From assembly GCA_018127085.1 (NCBI GenBank), contig CM030721.1:124001-188000 (forward strand): DNA of 64,000 nucleotides, given 5' to 3'. Shown here piece after piece: positions 34,699 through 47,839 of this stretch. The translations under genes and the position numbers were made by a program. The notes under the pieces were generated by a model. It was not told the DNA's origin and made no database searches. It saw nothing but the letters and a program-made list of their open reading frames with translations. Each line of letters begins with the position of its first letter. The first letter of the stretch is position 1. The DNA comes from Pneumocystis sp. 'macacae'. Taxonomy: Eukaryota > Ascomycota > Pneumocystomycetes > Pneumocystales > Pneumocystaceae.

Positions 34699-36248
34699 TT
34701 TATAAGATTAAATATTTTTAATCTTCAAAAATATCCAAAATACGATTTCAATCGAAATAAAAAATCATTTTACGAAATTAAACATTTAAAATTAATTACC
34801 TTTAATTATATATAAAAAAATAGGCGGACCAAAATTAGAATTTGTAAAAGTATAGAATTATTCCTACAAAGCTATTGAACTTATTTTATTAGTTCAGTAT
34901 TTATGTGCTATTTCCAGTTGGTATGATGTATTATTTTGGGAGTCCGTACTTTTATGAAAATTATATAAAAAAAGTACAAAATATATAGAATATATGATAT
35001 ATACAATATATATGTATTTACTAATATTAGATAAACCTATGGCCAACTAAAGAAAAAACACATATACTGACAAATAGAAATAATATTAAGGAAAAACTAA
35101 ATTACTTAGAAATGAAAGAGCATCACAGAGAAAATATTAAAATATCACAAAATAGAACATGAATGAAAACATTCTAACATCTATTATAAACTTGCATAAT
35201 ATATATACTTGAAGATAGAAATATCAAATAATTAAAATTTAAACTAAAAATTATTCTATAATTATTTAATTGAATTTCAAATTTTATTATTAAATTACAC
35301 ATATTATCATTTTTTTTCTATTTCAAAAATAAAGCTAAATGAAAACATTATTTAAAATATACAATATATCTACATCTATTTATTTCATAAAAAATCTCAA
35401 TTTTTTTTCTACAATAAAAAGTATATTATAAAAAGAAAAAAGAAGTAAAATATAAGGTAAGTATCATCAGTTTATTACTATCTTTGATGCAGTTATCTAT
35501 TATAAACAACAAAATTTTGTATAAAAAACATTTATATTTTAAAATATTATATATAAATATTAATAAATAAATAAAACAATCTACTTATATTTTCTGTTTT
35601 TTAATATATTTTTTATTTTCACAAGAGTACAGATTTTATTTATAAAACTTCATTATAAAAATACTAAATTTAAAAATTAGAACAAAAAAACATTAAAGAA
35701 ATTGATAAAATTTTTATTTCATAGATAATATAACATTTTATAATTTTTAAAACATCTACTATTCATTAAATAAGACATATAATAAATTTATTATATTTAA
35801 CTTTAATTATTTAAAATATAAGTTATTCAATATATATTTCATTAATTCCATTATAAAAAAGAATAAATCTAATATTAATATTTAAATAAATGTATCCCAC
35901 TAATACATATAAGGAAACATTAAACATTTTGATTACACTTTACAATGTAAGTTATAAGTTTTTCTAGATTCCTTATTTAAAAATTTAAAAACAAATTATT
36001 TTTTACATAAAATTGAATATTGATCAAACTCACTAATCGAAATAATATTTCAAGATAATATTTTCATTTACATTTATTTTTCATATTTAATTTTTATTAT
36101 TTCATTAATTAAATATAAAAAACTAGAAAAAACCCACGAATATTAGAATATAAATATTTTGAAGTTTAAAAATAAGTACATTCTTTTAAAAATAACTATA
36201 TATTTTTATATATGGGGTGACTTACAATTTTCAAAATAGATATGAATT
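34699..36248. other. 1.55 kb spacer between divergent BET1 and LAA1
   Basis: This is A/C-rich on the + strand and mostly low complexity. Two items stand out: a more GC-rich patch at 34821-34950 with complementary ends (listed separately), and an isolated intron-like element at 35457-35492 with a strong donor AAG|GTAAGTAT and acceptor GATGCAG. The latter could be an intron in a 5' leader of LAA1. No homologous reading frame is visible. Confidence 0.55.
34822..34949. ncRNA. Possible structured RNA (uncertain strand)
   Basis: About 125 nt of higher-complexity sequence sits in an AT desert upstream of BET1. Its ends pair (GCGGAC at 34824-34829 with GTCCGT at 34942-34947). It contains a 9-bp hairpin with a 9-nt loop (34873-34881 with 34891-34899, one G-U pair). 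Read on the minus strand, it is followed by a run of seven T, as expected of an RNA polymerase III terminator. I could not match it to U1, U2, U4, U5, U6, 7SL or a tRNA, and it could simply be BET1 5' leader. Confidence 0.25.
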
Positions 36249-39200
36249 ATGATCATTTTACAATTTGATTTAACAAAATTTGAATATGCAAGTAAAGAAC
36301 AAAAAAGTGTTATACTTTCTAACACTCTACTGGAAATTTCAGAAAAACTGGAAAATTTAGAATTAAAACAATTAAACGAAAAACAAACAGAAATACTCCA
36401 AACATTTTTCAAAATTATAAGACCAGAAGTCTTAGTGCCATCAAGAATAATACGCAATCATTTAGGTCGTTGTTTTGAAATAATTTTTTCAAAAGGTAAA
36501 ACTTAACATATTATAAGTTTTGTTAAAATAACCATTATTAGGAAATTGTACTACATTATTTGATACTTTTAATACACTTAAAAATATTTTATTATCAGAA
36601 TCAAAGAACAATTTACATATTAAATGGTTTTTCTTAACTTATTATTTATATAATCTTCTAATTTTTAAGGACAATATTAATTATTATTAAGCATATTTAT
36701 ATCGCATCTGGAAATAAAGTAATTATTATTTATATTTTATATAAACAATACTAAAGAAATATTAGTTATCAATTCATCTCAACGATACTATAAATCTAAT
36801 ATCTAAAATATTTAAAATATCAAATAATGTAATTTTATTATATGATTTTTTTTCTAATTTTTTAAAGATTTGTGAACTTTATGCATCTTGTTTTGAAACA
36901 TTGTCAGAAGCATTAAATTCATATGACGGCGTTGTAAATGAAATTAACACTAAAAAAGTATTTAAATTTATAAAATCAGGTTTATCAAATAGGACTGATA
37001 TAGTGAAATTAAAAGCATTAATAGTAATACATTCATTATATGTTAAATAACTTATTTATAATCATATTAGTGTTTTAAAAATCTTATTAAAGTTTGTATA
37101 TCGGTTTCAGGTTACACAGATATTAATACTGTTAAAACTATAGCTACTAAGTTCATTGATGAGCCTAATTTTTCTATTCATAATGAAGCAGCAAAAACTA
37201 TAGCTATAGCACTAATATCGAGTTCCAAATCATCTGCTAAAGACTCCACTTCATCTAAAAAAGACAAAGAAATACAATCAAATAATATTCCAAAAGCAAA
37301 TGTCTCACCTAAAACAATCGGAAAATACACATATTATAGTTCAGATATAGAAAAACAATTATCATTTACTTTAAAACATATATCAGATATGTATGCTAAA
37401 TATATAACAAATCCTCGAATAGAAAGTTTTATTAAAAGTATATACTCAAAGTTCTTAGAACATTACGAAAAGGACTGGATTGTAAGTCATTATAGATTTA
37501 TTATTAAAAATCATATTTATGATATTGCTTCTATAATTAGTAGTATCAAAGATAAACAAAAAATTTTAATAACTAAAAATATTATTTGCCATCTTTTAGA
37601 TATTATGAAAAAAAAATTAGATGAAGCTTCTCAATTTAAGATCATGAAAATACTAAATAATGAATATTTAAGCATATGGCTTCACAAAGCAGACCTTACT
37701 CAAGCAAAAAAAGTAATACTCACGAGTATATTGTATGAATTATCTAATTTTATCCTAACACTTAATTATACTGTCAACATTATTCGTGTAAGTATTAAAA
37801 TACGTAATAATAAAATTATAATTTTAAAAAAGGAATCATTAAGAAACAATCTCTTATTTACGTTAAATTGTACGAGTTTAACAGTACAAAAATATGCAAG
37901 CTGGTGTATTAAATGTTTTGCAATATCCATACCTAGTGATATGACATATTTAACAAATTTTTGTTTAAATTATGTAAAAGAATTCATATCTACAGATATT
38001 GATAATATAGATTTTCCTTCAAAATTGCGTATAAGAGGACATGCATTAGCTCTTTCAAGATTAATCAGTCTTGGAAAACAAAACTCCTTATATATTTCCT
38101 CTGATATTTTATCCGAAATATTTTCAGTCTCTTGTTCTATTTTAAAACTAACGATAAATAATACAGTACATGCTACAATAATACCTATACAAGTAGCATG
38201 GATATTAATTAGTTCATTAATGAAACTTGGGTCATCTTTTGTTAGGGGCTTTATGTCCCAATTATTCATATTATGGGAAAATACACTCCTAAAACCTTCT
38301 GTAAACAACCTTTCTACTCAAATAAATCACATAGAAACATTATTTTTACTATACACACGGGAATATGCTTTAGGATCAATATTTTCATTTTTACTATATA
38401 ATAAAAAGTTATTAACTGCGGATGTTTTAAAAAAGATCAGTATTATGATAAGTGAAACCAATACTATTCTCATTTTTTTGAAAAAAAAACAAAAAAGTGA
38501 CATATTTTTAGACAAATATGTACATTTATCTCAAGAAATGTTAGAAGTCATGGTTGAAAAAAGAATACTTCAATGTTATCTATTGATCATATGGAAAAAT
38601 CCGGCCGATACTACACAAAGTGAGCTTATATCTCGTTTAATCACTAATTTTGCAAATCCATACATTTCTACTATCAAAAATATATCAAACAAACTTTATT
38701 ACTACTGTCAATCTAATCAAAACATTGGTGGAACATCAAGCTTTGTTCATTTACAAGATTTTTCTGAACATCAAGAAATCTATGGAATAACTAATAACAA
38801 TATATTACAGAATTATATATATATTCCAAAAGAATATAATCTTATTAATAGAGATAATTTTGTGATTTCCCTTTTCGTTAAACATTATTTCTGATATTTT
38901 TAGGACTCAGATTTCCAAAAACACAATCCATTACAAATTCATAATATTTTTTTGTCTTTTGATGAAATTCCATCGGATCAATTATCTATTCACATAGAAA
39001 TCATTGATTTATCAATTCTACTATTCGGAGCTATCTTTTTGAATCAGTCAAACAAGATTAAAGAAAGTATACTTGAACAATTAATTACATTTATTACATT
39101 TTCATCATCTACTAAACACTTTCAACAAAATAATACAATAATCTGTAACTCAAATTTAGCAATTCTTGGAATTCTTCGTTTTATAGAAAATCAAATAAAT

Positions 39201-42200
39201 CAAATAAACAATTTAAAATATACAAAAACAATAGATTTGATGGAACAAATAGCAAAGGTAATTACAAATAACTTTATTTTTTTTAATTATATAGCATGGA
39301 ATAAATTCTTGCAATTCAGCCATTCGAAGAATTTCATGTGAAACTATTGGAAGATTAATAGGTCTAAAAAAGAAACAATTTATACCATCCTTTATAGAAT
39401 TTCATATAAAACAAATTATTGAAATAAATGATCCGAATATCCGTTCAGGAAATGCTCTTTGTTTAGGTAGAATATTAAATCATTATGGAAGAATCACATC
39501 CAGCTCATACATTAATCAAATATTAGATGTTTTGCAATTTTTAAGTACAGATTATCATCCTACAGTTTGCTTCTGGGCTCTTGAAAGCATAACTATAGGT
39601 ATTCAGTCTTTTGGACCTAACATATCTTTATATTGTTTAAATATATTGAATATTATTTCAAAAATTTATAGTGAAATAGACTATAATATTAGCAATATAT
39701 CAGCATCTACTTCTAACTTATCATTAAAATTCCCAATATTAAACAAATTAGCAAAATGTTTAAATGCAGTTATAAATATATTCGGTCCAGATCTTGAAAG
39801 AAATATGGAAGCAAAAAAACTAGTATCTATATTGATAAAAGGGTTTCTTTTAGAAAATGATGAAAAAATATTAGCTACAGCTATATATTGCACACAACAT
39901 ATATTACTATTCTCATCAGATCTATTAAATCCATATCTATTAATAAAGCTTCTTCAAAAGAATATGTTGTCAAAACATGAGAATTTAGCTAGAGCATCCA
40001 TTAAATCACTCTATCAACTTATACAACATAATATATTAAATGTTTTTGAATGGAGGCAAAATAACTTAGATGTATATATATGGTTAGCCTATGATTTAAA
40101 TCCGGAATGCCAAGATCTTAAAAATATTGTTGAAATATGGCTGCATCATACATCAGATTCTCAACAAAATTACTGGATTCAACTTTGTTTAAAAACTTTC
40201 GAAAAGAATTCTTTTAATAGAATACACAAAGTCAATAAAAATATTGATATGAATTTTAAAGATGAAGGATTTTATAACTTTAAAATAGGCAAAAATCACT
40301 GGAATAATTCTAATAACATTCAAGAAAAACTAGAAAATTTACGTTGGCAAACACAAAAATTAATCCTTCAATGTATTAATGTTTTACTTTCACGTGCAGA
40401 ATCATTTTTCGAAGGATATTCAGATTCTCAGATACCTCAAAAAATTTCAGTTTTATCTTCTAATATTTCAAATTTAATTAAAATAGGATTTATAGCATCA
40501 ACTGCAAAAAATCATAATTTCCGTCTTGAAGGCTTAAAAATTATACAAAGAATTATAAAGGTTATTAAAAATAAATTAAGTTATTTTTGTCTTATTCTTT
40601 ATAATAGATATTCTCTCCTTTAAAAGATCCATATTTTCCTACATCATCTTTACTTGAACAATATGAAGCACAACTTGTTTCTGCTATTATTCCATCATTT
40701 TCAAACGATTCGATTCCAGAAATTGCAGCATTAGCAATACATATTTGCTCATACTTCTTAACAAGTGATGTATTGAAAGAAGTTCCGGAAACAGGAAGAA
40801 TCATAAAATTACTTACATCAGCACTTTTAAGTTTACAAAGTTATAATATTTTATTTTTTTTTCATTTTCTAAATATTATAGATTCGGAAAATACAATTTC
40901 AATTGGTGATCTAAAATATTCTAATAACAATTTTCAAATTATACTTAAATTATCTATCATTTCAAGCTGGGCAGAACTTCAAATTGCTAGTCAAAATAAA
41001 AGTTATTTAAATTCTATAATTAAGCCAAATTTAACATTTCTAACTTTTTTGTGGATCACTTCATTAAAAGACTATGCTAAATTCTGTTTTGAAACTCATG
41101 AACTATCAAGTGATTTGACTTATACAACTTCACAATCAATAGATTTTAGCAAAATATTCTTAGATACAAACAATAATGAACTATTTGAGGTAATTTTTTA
41201 CACTTTTATAGAATTTTATTAATAAAAAAAGATTTGCAATAAATTTAAAATAAATGTAATTTATGCTATTGCAATTCTTTCGGAATCAAACAAAGACATG
41301 ATTTTCAAAGCAATAGATCAATGTAAATTGGATAACTTAAATATTGTAGAATTAGATAATATATCTAACCATAAGAAAAAGTTTTCTACATTATTTTTTT
41401 TACTTTTCGGATTATGTTTTGAAGCATTATTAGATCTAATTTCCAATAAAAAGGCTATAAATACGGAAAAACAAAAACTTTATATACTTTTGGCTTTTGA
41501 AAAAATACTAAATATATCTTTACATAATGAAATTATATATTATAGCCCTATTTTTTCAGAATTAATAACATTATTTAAAAGATTATTATTAATAGAGCAT
41601 CCGATTATTCAGATTTTAATAATAAAGATTACGACAAATTTAATAAACAACTTTCCTCCAGAAAACACAGAGTTCTTAAAAAAAAAGTAATATATTGATA
41701 AAATTTTAATATATATTAACCCAATATAGCGAAAATTGCGAAAATAAGTTTGAAGATAAAGAAAAGGATATATCTAGATATTCGGAACAATTGTTTGAAC
41801 TCTCGAAAATTATAATACTTCCATTTATGATATATTTCAAAAATCTTAATAGTAATATAAATAATAATGATTCTTCTATTGTTTACTATTATTAATAAAA
41901 ATAGATTTAAATGTTCACGATAAAAATATATCAAAATTATTAGTATATTCTTTAGAATCATATATAAAAATCATAAAAAAATTTCCATTTATGATACAAT
42001 ATGATCTTTATGATTGTGCTTTTTTTATAATATTAAGTATAAAAATTAAAACAAATATTTTAAATATGCTAATAAGTAGAACTATATTATAATAAGAATT
42101 CATATAATTTGATTCCTAAAATTCTTCCATTAGTCAAAATGCTTTGTGAAGATATATTAACAGTATCTAAAACTAGTCGAGAAAATTATGAAGTTTCACA

Positions 42201-43001
42201 AAATTTAGTAGAAAATATTATAGAACAGATAATAAAAATAATAAAAAAATCATCGTAAGTTTGTATATCTATATATCTATTATAATTAATTTCAAAAAGA
42301 TCATCCTGGAATTATGGATTACTTTTAATCACAACAATTATAACAATCACAGGACAGATTCTTTCTCCAAAAAGTAAATCAACTCAAAAATATTGCAACT
42401 TATTTATAGAATCACAAGAAGAAGATGTAAATACATATAAATTTATTAATTTTTTATTAAATAAGATTAGAAAGCAAAAATACTTATTTATTGTATGAAA
42501 TCACTTTTGAAGTCTTCATTTTGCAATATACAACAATACATTTTTCAATCTATACTATTCGCATCTTTAAATATTATCAAAAAAACTTATTTGGACTCCA
42601 AACAATCTCATAATTTTGATATGGGAATAAATGCTTGTGATATTATAATCGATTTTATTAAAAATATAACAGAAAACAATCGACGTATGTTAAAATATTA
42701 TTATAATAGACATATATCTCACTACTTTTAAGAATATATAGCTATAATAGTCATTATACCAATATTAATTCGTTTTACATCAATCAAAGAATTAGAATCA
42801 AAACATAAAAGAGAGATTTCTTCTAAATTATTATCTATAATGGCATACTACAGTGAAAATATTCATCAAATTCTAGAAAAAATACCAAAAAAAGAATCTG
42901 ACATGCTAAAAAAAATGTTTAAATCTACTGCATATTCTAATATGTCAATTAATCTTGATCATAAACCAAAAATTTCTTTAAAAAAAAAATTTATAGATTA
43001 A
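36249..43001 (+). CDS. LAA1: Giant HEAT-repeat protein, Laa1/HEATR5 type (AP-1 accessory factor)
   Basis: HEATR5/Laa1 proteins assist AP-1 clathrin adaptor traffic between trans-Golgi and endosomes. This is the longest gene here, roughly 1,900-2,000 residues after removal of many introns. The N-terminus (LNEKQTEILQTFFKIIRP, SRIIRNHLGRCFEIIFSKG + NCTTLFDTFNTLK) matches the HEATR5 opening, where a conserved Arg/Leu helix pair is followed by a GD/GN-TLF turn. The rest is helical HEAT repeats (FQIMKIL, KYASWCIKCFA, RIRGHALALSRLI, FHPTVCFWALES-type helices). Large exons are at 37389-38894 and 39532-40623; the C-terminus is basic (SLKKKFID, stop 42999-43001). An out-of-frame 8-codon ORF starting at 36242 overlaps the chosen ATG, so the true start could differ or lie in an unseen upstream exon. 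Confidence 0.75.
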
Positions 43002-43200
43002 ATTAAAACATATAAAATAATAATAGAAGAAACTATTCTATAACAATATTTAACAACTAATCTTAATATGTACATATATATCAATATATTTAACAATTTA
43101 AAATCTATGAAAAAAATAAACTTATCGAAGTCTTCAATACATAAGAAAATTTAAAATATGATTTTATAAAAAATATAGACTTTACTTGTCTAATTCTATA

Positions 43201-45687
43201 ATGAATATCGAATTTCTAAACTGTGATGACATTTTTTCAAATAATTCAATAGCTAATTGTAAAAAAATTCAAAAAGAAATTAAGTATATAATACTATTTT
43301 TTAATATTTTCTAATTTAAGAAATTATATTCATAAAAAAAAACAAGAAATACATTTAATTATCGGGTATTCACTAAAAATATCTTATTATAATTTTTAAT
43401 CTCTTTGTAACCTAGAAATAACTATCATAGTTTAATAAATATTGCAGATGCAATTGTTGAAATAAAAATGAATTTTAAAACTATTAATCAGAAATTAACA
43501 GAGATTATGAACTCTTTTAGGGAGAAAAAGTTCAATGAGTCTTTAGTAAATACAAATATTAAAATCAAAACACCTATTAATGGTATTTATATTTTACGAA
43601 TATTTATAATTTAATAAACTTCAGAAAGTAAACTAATATATATTCATACAATAAAGCTATTACTATATTTTCCACAGTTAATAAGAAAACTGATATCAGA
43701 TTCTGAATATTTATTAGCTTCAATACTCTTTTATAAAATTAGTTATTTAAATAACGAATTCAAAGAAGTATTATATTGAAATATATATTCTTTTCTTAAA
43801 TTGCTAGATAAGTGATAAAAATATACTCTTAAACAATTCCAGAATTATAGAATCAAAAAAGTTGTTAATAAAAATGATTGAAACAGAAATATGTAACGCT
43901 ATTCCAGAAAAAGATACTTATACGATTCTTTCTCATCTTTCTTCTCTTAATATAATATATAGAAACACATCCTTAGACATAGAAAAAATGTTTTGGGAAA
44001 TTAGAATGAAAGATGCTTTTAATATTTCCTTTAAAATTAATATGGATTCAAATAATTTTTATATTATATTAAAGAAAATTATTTATACAGCAATAATTGG
44101 TCAATACATATTTCCAGAGAAATTTAAAAATTTTATAAAAATAGAACTAAAAATAGATAATCTTATAATATCTAAGTATTACCATATTTATAATGAATAT
44201 ATACATGTATTAAAAAACTATAAATTGGAAGAATCATCATTTAAATTAGATAAATTAAATCAAAACAATTCAAACAATATATATGTAGAATGGGAGAATG
44301 AAGTTTTAAAAGCTATTCAACATAATGGATCTAATTATTTAAATGAAATCAAAACAATAAATTCACTAGTAGAACAATGGAATAATATCTTGCTATTTCT
44401 TAACGAAACAGCAATTAATTTTAGCAAAAATACTAAATTAAATTCATTTATATCAAGACTTTGGGAAAATATAAGAATTATATTTAACAGACATATGAAT
44501 TCCATATTTAAGTTTTCAGTAAATTCAGTTTTAGAATTGGAAAAACATATAAATAATCAACTTAAAAATATGAAAATACAAAATGGTTAATATTTAAACA
44601 TCTATTCAAACATAATTTTTAATTTTGTATAGAATCTCTTGAATCATTACCTTTATTTAAAATTGATAGTAAAGTTTGGAATGATAATATTAAATCATTA
44701 GTAAGTTATCAAACTCAAAAACCAATGCTTTTTATAAAGGATTTTAAAAAAGAATTTGATGAAATTCAAGAAAAACTTGAAAAAGATTTAATAATAATCA
44801 TGCAAAGACAAGAACCAACTAATACTATATTAAAAAATATAGAACTCAATACCAAAAACAACAATATTTCAGATTTTCACATAAAACTAGTGAAAGATAT
44901 CTATAATAAATTATCTAAAAAAATAGGAAAAATTGTATCCAATTTTTTAACATTAAAATCTAATAATTTGTCTGTTTTAGGTAAAAATTCAATTTACTAA
45001 AAATTCCATATAATTCTTTAAAGATATTAATATTATATGCTATCTCATACGAATTATTAAATTGATAAGGTTGTCATGTCCATTTGGCGTTAATCTTAAT
45101 TTTTTTTGTGACTATCATTTAAAAAAACTTTATAAAACATTGTCATTATATATTTTTCTAAACAAAAATATAAAAAAAAGACTGGAAACAGAAATAAAAA
45201 AAACAATTTTAAGTAAAAAACCGAAAAATTTATGGAAAGGTTAAATAATATCCAAAGAATCGCTTAAATAACTAATATATAAATAGACAACGAAAATTCT
45301 CTTCCAAATCATCCTAGTTCAGAAATAGTTGCTATTATTCATGATATTGGTTGGAATATAATAAATATTGGCGATGATATTTTTGAATATAATGCTATAG
45401 TAACTATAAAATATTGTTTTATTGATATAATCCATTCTATTCTAAAAAATACGTTTAATACTAAAATATTAAATAAAGATAATCACTGCAAAGAATATGA
45501 AAAAGATGGACACAACGATAACTTATATTATGAAGTCCAGAATTCTCAATCTACTCTTATAAGTATTACAGGACAACTACAACTTTACTTCGATATAAAT
45601 TATTTAATTATGTTATTTGAAAATATACCTCATAAAAACAAAAAATTAAAAAAAATAGAATATATTATAAATGTATCTATGCCCTAA
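43201..45687 (+). CDS. COG1: Conserved oligomeric Golgi complex subunit 1
   Basis: COG tethers retrograde vesicles at the Golgi. The opening (MNIEFLNCDDIFSNNSI, KKIQKEIKNYIHKKKQEI, HLIIGNNYHSLINIADAIVEIKMN) follows the Cog1/Vps51-type signature of a helix with basic residues, then a Gly-x-Tyr-x-x-Leu-x-x-Ala-Asp-x-Ile-x-x-Met-like motif, assembled across two introns near 43283-43320 and 43370-43420. The remainder is helical and poorly conserved, with a long exon at 43862-44590 and smaller ones after it. The C-terminal exon ends VSMP, stop at 45685-45687. It lies 199 bp downstream of LAA1, same strand, another Golgi-traffic gene. The internal exon chain was followed only approximately. Confidence 0.75.
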
Positions 45688-45928
45688 TGCTGTATTCGTC
45701 TAGCTAATTTTTTTAGTATAATACAAATAATATTATTGAAAATCATCATATAATAAAAGAATTCATTATTAAATATATAAAAAAAACAAAAATATGGTTT
45801 AATTTTTTCTATTGTTTATAATTAATATAAAGATTATATGTATTATTACTATTTTCTATTATAATTTAAAATAATCAATTTTTTTAATATAAAAAATATT
45901 TTTATATTTAATTTTCATAAAATGTCAA

Positions 45929-46989
45929 ATGTTAAAATTAACTAATTATGGCGTAAAATTTCGAATTATTCGGAGTAAGATCAAAAATAATCATCATAAT
46001 CTTATAAATTACTTATTTATACCAGCTTACCAATTATGGTTTCTTTACGAATTAATCAGAGATTATAAAGTCCAATATCAAATTATACATAATCAAATTA
46101 ATTCATATTTCCATCTGTGTATGCGAAATAGAAAAAATACTCATGATTCAAAAAAAAACTCAATACCTTTATATTCTCACACTCCAACGTCTACAAAAAT
46201 ATTATTAACAAAACCTAGAAATAATTTTAGATTCAGTATGCACCAATTTGACACTTACAATTTAGTTTCTACACTAGAAGCGGCTGGATTTACCCATAAT
46301 CAGGCTATTGTTGTCATGAGATCTATTCATGCATTGTTAATTAATAATTTAGAAACAGCAAAAACAAATTTTATTTCTCGTTCAAATCTTGAAAATGTAA
46401 GAAATCTGACTATAAAAAATCCTTTGTTAATATAAAAATAGGAAATACAATTATTTCATACATCACAGTCTGAACTTAAAACAGAAATCCAATCTATGAG
46501 AAAAATTGAAGCATCTGCTTTACGTGCAGAAACATTAGTCTTACGAAAGGAATTAGAAACATTAGAACAAGCACTTAAAGAAGACTTGCTTGCTCTTAAA
46601 AATGACGTAGCTATAGATTTTAATGATAGAAAAAGCTCCAATAAAGCAGAGGAAAAATATATAGAAATAAAAATTCAAGAACTTAATAATAAATTTACAA
46701 TTATAGTTGGAGAAATTCGAGCAATGCTAGAAAAAAGTAAATGGGATGCTTCTAAATATGGAATGTGTAAGTTTCTTATTTTCGAAAAAGAATTTACTTA
46801 ATAATATAAGTTTCAATATTTCTTATTGCTGGATTTGCATTAATTGTTGTTTCTATGCGAAAAACTATTCAAAAAGAAGTAAAACCTATGAAGCCTATAA
46901 AGTCAACTCAAGAATACAATGAAATATATAATGAACTAAAAAATCAAACACTAAATAATCATACATTTAATAGTATCTCTCTAGAATAA
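45929..46989 (+). CDS. FMP32: FMP32/MCUR1 (CCDC90)-family mitochondrial inner-membrane protein
   Basis: Members sit in the mitochondrial inner membrane; the animal MCUR1 relative regulates the calcium uniporter and the yeast one is linked to cytochrome oxidase assembly. Exons 45929-46396, 46442-46766 and 46811-46989 give 323 residues. The N-terminus is basic and suits a presequence (MLKLTNYGVKFRIIRSKIKN). The family core starts HQFDTYNLVSTLEAAGFTHNQA, followed by EIQLFHTSQSELKTEIQ and a long coiled coil (LRKELETLEQALKEDLLALK, DFNDRKS, EKYIEIKIQELNNKF, EIRAMLEKSKWD). One C-terminal membrane span follows across the last intron (SIFLIAGFALIVVSM). The start could be one of several Met codons; the stop at 46987-46989 is firm. 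Confidence 0.82.
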
Positions 46990-47839
46990 TTTATATTTTT
47001 TTTAAAATAAATCATAAAATTCATTTAAAAAAATGTATATCAAATGAATTAAACTATAGAAAAAACTGTAAACAATTAAAAAATTAAAGAAATAATAAAA
47101 AGACCTTAATTAAAAAAGCATATAAAAGAAAGCTGAATTTAAAACATTATTGTTTTAAAACTCAATTATTTCTATTATTATAAACAAAATTATTATAAAA
47201 TAATTTATTTTAAACATTTAAATAAATTATATTTCCATTATTTAAAAATACAATTTATAAAAAAGTTATACACATTTTTTACAATATAATTTTAAATTTA
47301 GTAAACAATCATTTTTAAACAAATCTACTACTTATAAAAAAATTAGTAAAATAACATAACTATTCATGTTTTTAAATTAAAATATCTTAAAAATAAAAGA
47401 ATATATATATTTAAAAGGAATTTCAACCATTAAATATAAAATAAATATTTTTTAAAACATCTAAAAAAAGTTAAACTTTAAAAATTAAAAAAAATTTCAA
47501 ATATTTATATAACATATTAAAAATAACTCTATATTCAATGAATAATTTTAAATTTACATCAAAAATTAAATCAATAATGAAATTTTCAACATAAATTAAT
47601 AATTTTAAAATATAAATATTTTTAATATACAAAAAATTATCATAAATATAATTTTTTCAATAGCATTAAAAATTACAATTTTACCAAAAAATACTAAAAA
47701 TAAAAAAACCTAAATAAATACACCTAATGTCTCATCAAAAATACATTTGAATTCACAAAAAAAGTGTTATCAATATTAAATATACATGAAAAGCATTGAA
47801 ATAAAAAAATATAAATTATAATTATTTAAATAACTCTCA
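46990..47839. other. 0.85 kb AT-rich spacer upstream of ARO1
   Basis: This is A-rich with C exceeding G on the + strand and is built from short homopolymers. No reading frame with recognisable text and no compact RNA fold is seen. It must hold the FMP32 terminator and the ARO1 promoter, but I see no distinctive motif, including no obvious Gcn4-type TGACTC site. Confidence 0.6.

Noticed and set aside
35440..35480. Minus-strand ATACTTACCTTA resembling the 5' end of U1 snRNA
   Set aside because: The following sequence is a T/A-rich run without U1 stem-loops; the similarity is explained as the complement of a strong 5' splice site on the + strand.
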